Of a DNA stretch of 64,000 nucleotides, positions 43,552 to 51,648 are shown piece by piece; position 1 is the stretch's first letter, and each line of letters begins with the position of its first letter. The notes below the pieces were generated by a model. That model saw nothing but the letters and a program-made list of their open reading frames with translations. It had not been told where the DNA came from and did not search any database. The position numbers and the translations under genes are program-made. Source of the DNA: Cypionkella sp. (GTDB lineage Bacteria > Pseudomonadota > Alphaproteobacteria > Rhodobacterales > Rhodobacteraceae); the NCBI GenBank assembly GCA_023255415.1, contig JALRIN010000010.1:18032-82031 (forward strand). The letters are read 5' to 3'.

Positions 43552-44856
43552 TTATCCCAAAGCTTGCGCCAAGGCCGGAAAGCCGCGTCGCAGTGTCACC
43601 AGCCGCATCAGGTTCAGCACCATCAGCGCCCCCCAAAGCCCGTGATTGCCCGCCAAGGGCACCAAAACCAGCAAGGCCGCGACATAGCAGGCCACCGAAA
43701 CCGCCATCGCCCGCAGCATGGCTTGCGTGCGCAGCGCGCCAATATAGACGCCGTCATAAATCCAAGACCCCACGCCGACCAAGGGCGCAATCGCAAGCCA
43801 GGGCAGATAGATCGCAGCCTCGGCCCGCACATCTGGGGCCGTGGTCATCAGCGCGATGATTGGCACTCCGGCCAGGGCAAAGATCAGCGCCAAGACCGCC
43901 GCCCCCGCCAGCCCCAACTGCATCGAAACCGCCGTCGCACGGCGCAATGGCCCCAACGCCCGCGCACCCACCGCTTGGCCCACCAGCGTTTCGGCGGCAA
44001 AGGCAAAGCCATCCAAGCCATAGGCGGTGATCTCTAGAAACTGCATCAGCACATGATTGGCCGCCAAGGTCACATCGCCAAAGCCCGCCGCCAGAAAGAT
44101 GAAACTGGTGAAGGACAGTTGCAAAAGAACCGAACGCAGCATGATGTCGCGGCTGGCACCAAACATCTTGCGCAGCGCCACAGGGTCGCGCAGCCGGCAC
44201 AGCGCCGCGCCAAGCTGGCGCCCAAACACCGCGCGCAACAGCCACAGCCCCAGCAAAAGCCCGGCATATTCCGCGATCAAAGTCGCCTGCGCCACCCCCG
44301 CGATACCCCAGCCCAGCTTGAGCACAAACAGCATATCAAGCCCAACGTTCAGCCCGTTTTGCACCAGCTGCAACAGCAGCACCGCCCGGGTGCGCTCGGC
44401 CGCAATCAGCCAGCCGGTTACCGCGTAAAGCATCACTGTTGCAGGCGCGCCCCAGATCCGAATGCCCAGATAAAGCCGCGCGGCCGCCTCGACCTCGGCA
44501 CTGGCAGGGGCGACCCAAAGCGCTGCCCCAAACAGCGCGCCCTGCAGCGCCACCAGGACCAGCCCTGCCGCCGCCCCGATCATCAGTGCACGCAACAAGA
44601 CCGCGTCGCGCTCGACCGCGTCGCCCGCCCCCATCGCTTGGGCGGCAAGCCCCGAGGTCGACATCCGCAAAAAGCCAAAGATCCAGTAAAACGTCGCCAA
44701 GATCATCGCGCCAAGGCCGACGGCGGCCAAGGGGGCGGCCTGCCCGATCTGACCAATCACCGCCGTATCCACCGCCCCCAGCAGCGGTATCGTCGCGTTT
44801 GAAACCACAATCGGCAGCGCAATCCGCAACACCCGCGCATGGGTGATCGCCATCAT
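43552..44856 (-). CDS. MATE family efflux transporter
   Basis: A 434-residue membrane exporter with about twelve hydrophobic helices, driven by Na+ or H+. Characteristic parts include VSNATIPLLGAVDTAVIGQIGQAAPLAAVGLGAMI at the N-terminus and NHVLMQFLEITAYGLDGFAFAAETLVGQAVGAR at the start of the second half. It resembles the DinF branch. It overlaps the thioesterase gene upstream by four bases, the last of three coupled minus-strand genes. The cargo is unknown. Confidence 0.9.
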   Translation of the reverse strand: MMAITHARVLRIALPIVVSNATIPLLGAVDTAVIGQIGQAAPLAAVGLGAMILATFYWIFGFLRMSTSGLAAQAMGAGDAVERDAVLLRALMIGAAAGLVLVALQGALFGAALWVAPASAEVEAAARLYLGIRIWGAPATVMLYAVTGWLIAAERTRAVLLLQLVQNGLNVGLDMLFVLKLGWGIAGVAQATLIAEYAGLLLGLWLLRAVFGRQLGAALCRLRDPVALRKMFGASRDIMLRSVLLQLSFTSFIFLAAGFGDVTLAANHVLMQFLEITAYGLDGFAFAAETLVGQAVGARALGPLRRATAVSMQLGLAGAAVLALIFALAGVPIIALMTTAPDVRAEAAIYLPWLAIAPLVGVGSWIYDGVYIGALRTQAMLRAMAVSVACYVAALLVLVPLAGNHGLWGALMVLNLMRLVTLRRGFPALAQALG

Positions 44857-45317
44857 GCTGCAGCCCCCGCCATCAAGAACCGTCCCGAGCCCAGCGCAAA
44901 GGGCCGCGTTGCATCCTCTTGCCAGGCCTCGACCTGCACACTGGCATAGCGCCGCCCGATCCGGTTCACACTTGCGCGCGCAAAGGCGGGCTTGGCCTGA
45001 CCGCTGCGCAGATAATCGACGCCAAAGTTGATGGTTTTCGGCAAGACGGGGGCTGCATCCTGCAGATCAAACCGCCCTGCCGCAATCTCGGGCAACAGGC
45101 TGGCATAGGTCAGGCTGATCAGCGCTGTCACCTCTAAAAACGCCGCCGTCACCCCGCCATGTAACGCGGGCACCGCAGGGTTGCCAATCAGCATCGGCTG
45201 AAACGGCAAGCTGGCCAAAACCCCCGCCTCTTGCCAGCAAAATTCGATGCCCAGAAACTGAATATAGGGCACATCGCGCACCAAAGCCGCCAAGATCTGC
45301 TCTGCCTGCGCGCTCAT
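44853..45317 (-). CDS. PaaI family hotdog thioesterase
   Basis: A 154-residue hotdog-fold acyl-CoA thioesterase. The active-site region is PAVPALHGGVTAAFLEVTALISLTYASL, with a typical HGG. The C-terminal strands (GVDYLRSGQAKPAFARASVNRIGRRYASVQVEAW) complete the fold. It overlaps its neighbours on both sides by four bases. Two thioesterases in a row divergent from a beta-oxidation block suggest roles in controlling acyl-CoA pools. Confidence 0.86.
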   Translation of the reverse strand: MSAQAEQILAALVRDVPYIQFLGIEFCWQEAGVLASLPFQPMLIGNPAVPALHGGVTAAFLEVTALISLTYASLLPEIAAGRFDLQDAAPVLPKTINFGVDYLRSGQAKPAFARASVNRIGRRYASVQVEAWQEDATRPFALGSGRFLMAGAAA

Positions 45318-45748
45318 AGCCCTGCCCCGCTGCTGCGCTCAATCGCAAAGGCCCCGGCAGCCATCGCCACCGGTCGGCTTTGATCATCGTCATAGGCCGT
45401 CACCCGCACGAAAGCCACGGTCTGGGTGACATGATGACATTCGGCCTTGGCCACAATGCTTTGCCCCGGCGTCGCGGGCCGCATGTAATCAATCCGCAAA
45501 TCCAAAGTCGCGGTCGAAATCGGTGCCGCCGGATGGCTCATCACCGCGGTGCCGCTTGCGGTGTCCATCAGCGCCGAGACAGCGCCACCATGCAGCACCC
45601 CCGTGGTCGGATCGCCCACCAGCCGCGCGTCCCATGGCATCACCATCGTCGCCGTGCCCGCCCCCAATTCCGTAAGCTCCATCGCCAAAGCCGCCGCATG
45701 GGGCAAGGCCGCTGTAAACTGACGCGCGAATTTCAACCTGTTTTCCAT
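45314..45748 (-). CDS. PaaI family hotdog thioesterase
   Basis: A 144-residue second thioesterase. The motif DPTTGVLHGGAVSALMDTASGTAVMS contains the conserved HGG and Asp, and DLRIDYMRPATPGQSIVAKAECHHVTQTVAFVRVTAYDDD is the strand-rich second half. I start at MENRLKFARQF; the frame is open to 45910 but would run into the divergent MerR gene. It is the first gene of the thioesterase-thioesterase-MATE unit. Confidence 0.87.
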   Translation of the reverse strand: MENRLKFARQFTAALPHAAALAMELTELGAGTATMVMPWDARLVGDPTTGVLHGGAVSALMDTASGTAVMSHPAAPISTATLDLRIDYMRPATPGQSIVAKAECHHVTQTVAFVRVTAYDDDQSRPVAMAAGAFAIERSSGAGL

Positions 45749-45848
45749 GCCGCCATAATCCCTTGCAACCGCCAAAGCGCAAGACCCCGACAGGGAAATC
45801 TTGCACCTGCCCAAGCGCCAGCCTAGTCTGCGCCCAAAGGAACCCAAC

Positions 45849-46235
45849 ATGACCGACAGCCGCCTAAGCTTTAAAGAGATGTGCGCGCGTTTCGACGTCA
45901 CCCCGCGCACCCTGCGCTATTACGAATATATCGAGCTGCTTGCCCCCGAAAAAGATGGCCGCGCGCGCTTTTACACCCCGCGCGAGGTTGCCCGCATGAC
46001 GCTGATCCTGCGCGGCCGCCGCTTTGGCTTTAGTCTGGAAGAGATCCGGCAATGGCTGCTGATCTATCAGCAAAAGGGCACCCAACCGCAGCTGCAAGAA
46101 TGGGTCGCGATGGCAGATCGCCAGTTGCAAGAATTGGGCGCGCAGCACCAATCGCTCGAAGCCGCAATCGCCGATCTGCGCGCTTTGCGCGACAAGGCTG
46201 CCGCAGATCTGGCCAAGCTGCCGCCGCCGACCTAG
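45849..46235 (+). CDS. MerR family transcriptional regulator (first of two)
   Basis: A 128-residue regulator. The winged-helix start is SFKEMCARFDVTPRTLRYYEYIELLAPEKDGRARFYTPREVARMTLILRGRRFGFSLEEI. A coiled-coil dimerisation helix and a short C-terminus follow. No metal-binding cysteines are present, so it is not a metal sensor. It resembles the acyl-CoA-responsive MerR branch and is a clear paralogue of the next gene. I start at MTDSRLSF after AAAGGAACCC. Its own target may be the divergent thioesterase-MATE unit or the downstream block. Confidence 0.88.
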   Translation: MTDSRLSFKEMCARFDVTPRTLRYYEYIELLAPEKDGRARFYTPREVARMTLILRGRRFGFSLEEIRQWLLIYQQKGTQPQLQEWVAMADRQLQELGAQHQSLEAAIADLRALRDKAAADLAKLPPPT

Positions 46236-46287
46236 CGCGGCTTTCTGCCGAACCTTACGTCATCCATAACAATGACGTGACGTTACA

Positions 46288-46303
46288 TTTACGTTAACGT
46301 CAA
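46288..46303. promoter_or_regulatory. Palindromic operator for a LiuR-like MerR regulator
   Basis: The perfect palindrome ACGTTAACGT (46291-46300) lies within TTT...CAA in the 126-base gap before the second MerR gene. A partial site (TGACGTGACGTTAC, 46273-46286) is just upstream. Acyl-CoA-linked MerR regulators of proteobacteria (LiuR type) recognise ACGT-N-ACGT palindromes of this kind, so autoregulation and control of the fatty-acid block are likely. Confidence 0.6.
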
Positions 46304-46361
46304 CATGGCACATATAGTCTTACAACCTCTCCCGTTTACGGGCGCTTTGAAGGATGTTGCC

Positions 46362-46751
46362 ATGACCGAAACTTTGACCATCAGGCAAATGTGCGACGCG
46401 CATCAGGTCACGCCGCGCACCCTGCGGTTTTACGAGGCCAAGGAACTGCTGACCCCGATCCGGCAGGGCTCCAAGCGGCTTTACACCCGCAAAGACCGCG
46501 CCCGCCTGCAGCTGATTTTGCGCGGCAAACGCTTTGGCTTCAGTCTCGAAGACATTCGGCAATTGCTGGATATGTATGATCACAACGGCAGCAATCAGGT
46601 ACAACTGGAACGCACCTATCAACTGGCGCAAGACCGCATCGCCCAGATGAAGGCGCAGGCCGCAGAACTCAGCCTTGCCATCCAAGACCTTGAAACCGAA
46701 ATGCGCGGTGTCGCGGCTACCCTTGCCGCCTTCCGCAAAGCCGCAGAATAG
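46362..46751 (+). CDS. MerR family transcriptional regulator (second of two, LiuR-like)
   Basis: A 129-residue paralogue of the preceding regulator. The DNA-binding part is IRQMCDAHQVTPRTLRFYEAKELLTPIRQGSKRLYTRKDRARLQLILRGKRFGFSLEDI, and a long dimerisation helix follows (RTYQLAQDRIAQMKAQAAELSLAIQDLETEM). No cysteine metal site is present. It precedes an acyl-CoA dehydrogenase gene by eight bases, so it is cotranscribed with the genes it probably controls. I start at MTETLTIRQ; the upstream open frame covers the operator. Confidence 0.9.
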   Translation: MTETLTIRQMCDAHQVTPRTLRFYEAKELLTPIRQGSKRLYTRKDRARLQLILRGKRFGFSLEDIRQLLDMYDHNGSNQVQLERTYQLAQDRIAQMKAQAAELSLAIQDLETEMRGVAATLAAFRKAAE

Positions 46752-46759
46752 GACAGCCC

Positions 46760-48523
46760 ATGCCCAGCTACACCGCCCCCATCAAAGATATGCAATTCCT
46801 GCTGCATCAGGTGCTGAACGTCAGCGCCAGCGATATCGCAGGCTACGCGGATCTGGACGAAGCCTTCACCGCCGCCGTTCTGGAAGAGGCGGGCAAGGTT
46901 GCCAGCGATCTGCTCGCCCCGCTGAACGCCAGCGGCGACCGCGAGGGCTGCACGCTGGAAAACGGTGTCGTGCGCACACCCAAAGGCTTTAAAGCCGCCT
47001 TTGCCGCAATGAAAGACGGCGGCTGGACAGCGCTGGACTGCGACCCGGCCTATGGCGGCCAGGGTCTGCCCTATCTGATGGGCACCGCGGTGGGCGAGAT
47101 TTTTGTCTCGGCCAATATGGCCTTTAACATGTACCAGGGCCTGACCCATGGCGCCTATTCGGCGATCCACACCCATGGCACAGAGGCACAAAAACAAACC
47201 TATCTGCCCAAGCTGATCTCTTGCGATTGGACAGGCACGATGAACCTGACCGAACCGCATTGCGGCACCGATCTTGGCCTGATGCGCACCCGCGCCGAAC
47301 CGCAAGACGACGGCAGCTATAAGATAACCGGCACCAAGATCTTTATCTCGGCCGGCGATCACGATCTGGCCGAAAACATCATCCACCTTGTGCTGGCCAA
47401 AGCCCCGGGCGGCGGCGAAGGCACCAAAGGGATTTCGCTGTTTATCGTGCCAAAGCGGCTGGTCGGTGCCGATGGCGCCTTGGGCGCGCGCAACGCCGTC
47501 TCGGTTGGTAAGATCGAAGACAAAATGGGCATCCATGGCAATGCCACCTGCGTGATGAACTATGACGGCGCCACCGGCTACCTGTTGGGCGATCTGCACA
47601 AAGGCATGCGCGCGATGTTCACCATGATGAACGAGGCCCGCCTTGGCGTCGGCCTGCAAGGCTATGCCGTGGCCGAAGCCGCCTATCAAAATGCCGCAGC
47701 CTATGCGCGCGACCGCCTGCAGGGGCGCGCGGTGACAGGGGCGCAAAACCCCACAGGCCCAGCCGATGCGCTGATCGTTCACCCCGATATTCGCCGCAGC
47801 CTGATGGATCAGAAATCCTTTGTCGAAGGCGCACGCGCTTTCACCTTCTGGTCCGCCCAGATGATTGACGCCTCGGTGCGCAACAAGGACGCCGATGCCG
47901 AAGGCATGGTGTCACTGCTGATCCCAGTGCTGAAAGGCTTTCTCACCGACCGCGGCTTCGAGACGGCGGTGCAGGCCCAGCAAATCTGGGGCGGCCATGG
48001 CTATATCGAGGATAACCCGATGTCGCAATTTGTCCGCGACGCCCGCATTGCCCAAATCTACGAAGGCGCAAACGGCGTGCAGGCGCTGGATCTGGTTGGC
48101 CGCAAATTGGCACAAGATGGCGGCAAACATGTGATGGCCTTCTTTGATCTGATCAAAACCTTCCTCAAGCAAAACGCCGATGACCCGCAGATGGCGCCCT
48201 ATCTTGAACCGCTGAAAAAAGCCTCCAAAGACGTGCAAGCAGCCACGATGTTCTTCATATCCCAAGCGGCAAAAAATCCCAATGCTGCGCTGGCAGGGTC
48301 CTATGACTTCATGCTGATGATGGGCCATACCTGCTTGGGCCTGATCTGGGCCAAAATCGCCAAAGCCGCGCTTGCAGCCACCACAGACCCCGATTTTCAT
48401 GCAGCCAAGCTGATCACCGCGCGCTATTATATGACGCGTCAGCTTCCCGCGACTGCGCTGCATCTCGCCCGCATTGAAAGCGGCGCCGATCCAGTGATGG
48501 CTTTGCCCGAAGCGGCGTTCTAA
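46760..48523 (+). CDS. Long acyl-CoA dehydrogenase (FadE/DmdC-like)
   Basis: A 587-residue acyl-CoA dehydrogenase with the extra C-terminal domain typical of the DmdC-type group. The FAD region is GTMNLTEPHCGTDLGLMRTRAEPQDDGSYKITGTKIFISAGDHDL. The helical domain contains AVQAQQIWGGHGYIEDNPMSQFVRDARIAQIYEGANGVQALDLVGRKL. The family includes 3-methylmercaptopropionyl-CoA dehydrogenase (DMSP breakdown) and medium/long-chain enzymes. Without the other dmd genes I prefer a general fatty acyl role. It heads the enzymatic part of the block. Confidence 0.88.
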   Translation: MPSYTAPIKDMQFLLHQVLNVSASDIAGYADLDEAFTAAVLEEAGKVASDLLAPLNASGDREGCTLENGVVRTPKGFKAAFAAMKDGGWTALDCDPAYGGQGLPYLMGTAVGEIFVSANMAFNMYQGLTHGAYSAIHTHGTEAQKQTYLPKLISCDWTGTMNLTEPHCGTDLGLMRTRAEPQDDGSYKITGTKIFISAGDHDLAENIIHLVLAKAPGGGEGTKGISLFIVPKRLVGADGALGARNAVSVGKIEDKMGIHGNATCVMNYDGATGYLLGDLHKGMRAMFTMMNEARLGVGLQGYAVAEAAYQNAAAYARDRLQGRAVTGAQNPTGPADALIVHPDIRRSLMDQKSFVEGARAFTFWSAQMIDASVRNKDADAEGMVSLLIPVLKGFLTDRGFETAVQAQQIWGGHGYIEDNPMSQFVRDARIAQIYEGANGVQALDLVGRKLAQDGGKHVMAFFDLIKTFLKQNADDPQMAPYLEPLKKASKDVQAATMFFISQAAKNPNAALAGSYDFMLMMGHTCLGLIWAKIAKAALAATTDPDFHAAKLITARYYMTRQLPATALHLARIESGADPVMALPEAAF

Positions 48524-48550
48524 GCTTGGTCAAAACCGCAAAGGACCGCC

Positions 48551-48760
48551 ATGCCAAAACGCTTTCGCCTCACCCGCCGCTTTCCGGTCGCCATGACCGA
48601 AGACGGCTACCGCCGCCTGAAAACCTTCGCGCGCGACGCGGGGCTGGACGAGGGCGAGGCGCTGTCCTTTCTGTTTGAAAACTATAGCAGTGTCATCCAT
48701 CACGACAATCTCGCCCACCGCCTGCGCCTGTTTAATTCCGAACTCGAAAGCCGAAAGTAA
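48551..48760 (+). CDS. Small hypothetical protein, ribbon-helix-helix-like
   Basis: A 69-residue basic protein (MPKRFRLTRRFPVAMTEDGYRRLKTFARDAGLDEGEALSFLFENYSSVI...). The short strand FPVAMTEDGYRRLKTFARDAGLDEGEALSFLFENY looks like a ribbon-helix-helix DNA-binding unit, but this is by pattern only. It has a clean frame with neighbour-like codons, 27 bases after the dehydrogenase and followed by repeat R9. Confidence 0.65.
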   Translation: MPKRFRLTRRFPVAMTEDGYRRLKTFARDAGLDEGEALSFLFENYSSVIHHDNLAHRLRLFNSELESRK

Positions 48761-48762
48761 GG

Positions 48763-48814
48763 CTTTCATCTGTCTAAAAATATCCCACGGGAGCGCGAGG
48801 GTGTGAAACCCTCG
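48763..48814 (+). repeat. Repeat copy R9 with TGTGAAA-loop hairpin
   Basis: The core CTTTCATCTGTC and AAATATCCC is followed by CGAGGG (48796-48801), loop TGTGAAA and CCCTCG (48809-48814). It starts two bases after the small gene's stop and lies before the GST gene. The stem sequence differs from R8 and R2, but the pairing and the loop are the same. Confidence 0.82.
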
Positions 48815-48845
48815 CTCCGACCGCAGTCTCAAAGGACCACCGTTC

Positions 48846-49481
48846 ATGACCGCAAAACTCTACTGCTTTGGCGAATCCGGCAATGCTTACAAATGTGCCC
48901 TTGCCCTGACCTTCGCCGATATGGAATGGGAACCGATCTATGTCGATTTCTTCAATGGCGGCGCACGCACGCCGGAATTCCGCGCGATCAACGAAATGGG
49001 CGAGGTGCCGGTGCTGCTGGACGGCGAGACCACGCTGACGCAATCTGGCGTGATCCTCGATTACATCTCCTCGAAAACCGGCAAGCTTGGTGGCAAATCC
49101 GCAGCCGAACGCCGCGAGGTGCTGCGCTGGCTGTTTTGGGACAACCACAAATTCTCGACCATGATCGGCAATACCCGGTTTTTGATGAACTTCCTGCCCA
49201 CCGACAAACGCCCTGAAGCGGTGATCACCTTTCAGCAAGGCCGCTTGAAAGCCGCCTATGCGGTGCTGAACGATCACCTGACCCAGCGCACTTGGGTCGC
49301 GGGCGAGGCTATGACCATCGCCGATCTGTCCTGCGCGGGCTATCTTTATTACCCCGAGCCCTTTGGCTTTAACCGCGCCGATTGGCCTGGCATCGACGCT
49401 TGGCTTGACCGCATCGCCGCCACCCCCGGATGGAAGCATCCCTATGATCTGATGCCCGGCAACCCTTCGGATCGCGCATAA
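48846..49481 (+). CDS. Glutathione S-transferase family protein
   Basis: A 211-residue GST. The N-terminal thioredoxin-like domain (TAKLYCFGESGNAYKCALALTFADMEWEPIYVDF) includes the Ser region of the active site. EVPVLLDGETTLTQSGVILDYIS contains the cis-Pro and gamma-glutamyl-binding TQS. The helical C-terminal domain has RTWVAGEAMTIADLSCAGYLYYPEPFG. It starts after CAAAGGACC. GSTs in fatty-acid operons are of unclear role. Confidence 0.87.
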   Translation: MTAKLYCFGESGNAYKCALALTFADMEWEPIYVDFFNGGARTPEFRAINEMGEVPVLLDGETTLTQSGVILDYISSKTGKLGGKSAAERREVLRWLFWDNHKFSTMIGNTRFLMNFLPTDKRPEAVITFQQGRLKAAYAVLNDHLTQRTWVAGEAMTIADLSCAGYLYYPEPFGFNRADWPGIDAWLDRIAATPGWKHPYDLMPGNPSDRA

Positions 49482-49491
49482 GGAACCCGAC

Positions 49492-50703
49492 ATGACCGAT
49501 GCCTTTATCTACGACGCCGTCCGCTCGCCACGTGGCAAAGGCCGCGCTGACGGGGCTTTGCACGAGCTCACCTCGGTGGCGCTTTCGGCCAAGATCCTGA
49601 ATGCGCTGAAAGACCGCAACGGGCTGGAAGGCCATGCCGTCGAAGATGTGATCTGGGGCAATGTCACCCAGGTGGGCGAACAGGGCGGCTGTCTTGCCCG
49701 TTCGGCGGTCTTGCTGTCAGACCTTGATCAATCCATCCCCGGCCTTGCCATCAACCGCTTTTGTGCCTCTGGGATGGAGGCGGTCAATCTGGCCGCCAAT
49801 CAGATCAAAGGCGATGCCGGCCGCGCCTATATCGCCGGCGGGGTCGAGATGATGGGCCGTGTCGCCATGGGCTCGGACGGGGCGGCGATTGCGGTCGACC
49901 CGACGCTGGCGATGAAGACCTATTTCGTGCCGCAAGGCATCTCGGCCGATATCATCGCCACGCAATACGGCTTTACCCGCGACCAAGCTGACGCCTTGGC
50001 GGTGCAATCGCAAGCCCGCGCTGCGGCGGCCTGGGCCGACAACCGCTTTGCCAAATCCGTCATCCAGATCACCGATCAAAACGGCCTGCCGATCTTGGGA
50101 CAAGACGAATATATGCGCCCCAATACCGATATGCAGACGCTTGGCGCGCTCAAGCCCGCCTTCAAAGACATGGGCGAGAGCATGCCCGGCTTTGATAAGG
50201 TCGCGCTGATGAAATATCCGCATCTCGAGCGTATCAACCACATCCACCACGCGGGCAATTCCTCGGGCATCGTCGACGGTGCTGCGGCTTTGCTGATCGG
50301 CAATGCTGAATTTGGCCGCGCACACGGCCTGAAACCCCGCGCCCGCATTCGCGCCACGGCAAAAATCGGCACCGATCCGACCATCATGCTGACAGGTCCG
50401 GTTCCGGTGACAGAAAAGATTTTGCGCGACAGCGGGCTTGGCATCAAAGACATCGACCTTTTCGAGGTGAACGAGGCTTTTGCCGCCGTGGTGCTGCGGT
50501 TTCAGCAGGCCTTTGACGTCGACCCTGCGCTTGTGAACGTCAACGGCGGCGCAATCGCCATGGGCCACCCTTTGGGGGCAACAGGGGCGATCATCATCGG
50601 CACGCTGCTGGACGAATTGGAACGCAGCGACAAGACCCTTGGCCTTGCGACGCTGTGCATCGCCAGCGGCATGGGGGCTGCAACCATCATCGAGCGGCTT
50701 TAG
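49492..50703 (+). CDS. Acetyl-CoA C-acyltransferase (thiolase)
   Basis: A 403-residue thiolase carrying out the last step of beta-oxidation. The nucleophile Cys91 is in NRFCASGMEAVNLAA, the active-site His is in GGAIAMGHPLGATGAIIIG, and the second Cys is in ATLCIASGMG. EVNEAFAAVVLRFQ is typical. It lies ten bases after GST and three bases before the small gene at 50706, so the block continues as one transcript. Confidence 0.93.
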   Translation: MTDAFIYDAVRSPRGKGRADGALHELTSVALSAKILNALKDRNGLEGHAVEDVIWGNVTQVGEQGGCLARSAVLLSDLDQSIPGLAINRFCASGMEAVNLAANQIKGDAGRAYIAGGVEMMGRVAMGSDGAAIAVDPTLAMKTYFVPQGISADIIATQYGFTRDQADALAVQSQARAAAAWADNRFAKSVIQITDQNGLPILGQDEYMRPNTDMQTLGALKPAFKDMGESMPGFDKVALMKYPHLERINHIHHAGNSSGIVDGAAALLIGNAEFGRAHGLKPRARIRATAKIGTDPTIMLTGPVPVTEKILRDSGLGIKDIDLFEVNEAFAAVVLRFQQAFDVDPALVNVNGGAIAMGHPLGATGAIIIGTLLDELERSDKTLGLATLCIASGMGAATIIERL

Positions 50704-50705
50704 CC

Positions 50706-51146
50706 ATGCCGATCAGGGCCTTCGATCAGATTGCAGACGCGCTGACCACCGCCCTGATCGCTGGCGATTTTGCCGCCTATCGCAGCCTGATGCAGCTGCC
50801 GTTAAAGATCAGCTCGCGCGCGGGGCAAAGCCATCGCCTGCAGACCGAAGACGCCCTGCGACAAGATTTCGACGCCTATGTCGCGGTGATCCGCGCCTAT
50901 GGCGTCACCGATATCTATCGCCAGATTGTAAGCTTTGACGTCAGCAAGGCCGATCAGATGCAGTTGCATTGCCTGACCCATATCATGGCTGATGCCCAGC
51001 GCCTGGTTGCGCCGTTTGAAACCCATTTCCACCTGCACCACAGCGGCGACGGCTGGCGGATCAGCTTTATCGAAAGTTCCGAGGATCATATCAGATGGAC
51101 GCTTGGCCAAGCCCCGTTGGCAGGCGAACCGAAGGCGGGCGCGTGA
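50706..51146 (+). CDS. Hypothetical SnoaL/NTF2-like protein
   Basis: A 146-residue protein that looks like the NTF2/SnoaL-like fold: an N-terminal helix (AFDQIADALTTALIAGDFAAYRSLMQLPL) is followed by a curved sheet (ISSRAGQSHRLQTEDALRQDFDAYVAVIRAYGV; HFHLHHSGDGWRISFIE). The family includes isomerases, dehydratases and ligand-binding proteins. No catalytic residues can be assigned. It begins three bases after the thiolase stop. Confidence 0.7.
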   Translation: MPIRAFDQIADALTTALIAGDFAAYRSLMQLPLKISSRAGQSHRLQTEDALRQDFDAYVAVIRAYGVTDIYRQIVSFDVSKADQMQLHCLTHIMADAQRLVAPFETHFHLHHSGDGWRISFIESSEDHIRWTLGQAPLAGEPKAGA

Positions 51147-51177
51147 TGGCGCGCCCCTGCAAGTTAAAAGGTGAACG

Positions 51178-51648
51178 ATGCCCGTGCTTGATCTGACAAA
51201 AGTGCCGCTGAAAACCGGCTCGATCTACCCCACCCCCTATGCGGATCTGATGCGGGGCCGATCAAGCCTGCGCTTGGCCGAGGCGGGTGGGCTGACGCAA
51301 TTTGGCGTCAATCTGGTGACGCTGCAACCGAGGGCTTTGTCGTCGCTGCGCCACTGGCATCTGGTCGAAGACGAGTTTGTGATGATCACCGCCGGCGAAT
51401 GCCTGCTGGTAGAAGACGGTGGCGAGACGCTGATGCGCGCCGGCGATTGCGCCGCCTTTCCCGCAAATATCCCCAACGGGCATCACTTTATCAACCGTAG
51501 CGCCGCCCCTGCCAACTTTCTGGTCATCGGCAGCAAAGCCCCGCACGAAGTTGTCAGCTATGCCGACGTCGATCTGGTGGTGACGATGGCCGAGGGCCGC
51601 GCCGTTTTCAGCCATAAAGACGGCAGCAGCAATTCGGAGGCGCGATGA
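51178..51648 (+). CDS. Cupin domain-containing protein (single module)
   Basis: A 156-residue cupin. The metal-binding motif 1 is in LRHWHLVEDEFVMITAGE (HxH...E) and motif 2 is in GDCAAFPANIPNGHHFIN. The RHWHxxEDE signature is shared with both modules of the next gene. The start follows AAGGTGA. Its stop overlaps the bicupin start by four bases. A small-molecule dioxygenase or binding role is plausible; the substrate is unknown. Confidence 0.82.
   Translation: MPVLDLTKVPLKTGSIYPTPYADLMRGRSSLRLAEAGGLTQFGVNLVTLQPRALSSLRHWHLVEDEFVMITAGECLLVEDGGETLMRAGDCAAFPANIPNGHHFINRSAAPANFLVIGSKAPHEVVSYADVDLVVTMAEGRAVFSHKDGSSNSEAR

Noticed and set aside
51467..51482. AAATATCCCC inside the first cupin gene, possible eleventh repeat copy
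   Set aside because: No TTTCATCT upstream and no hairpin; it encodes the cupin motif around ANIPNGHH.
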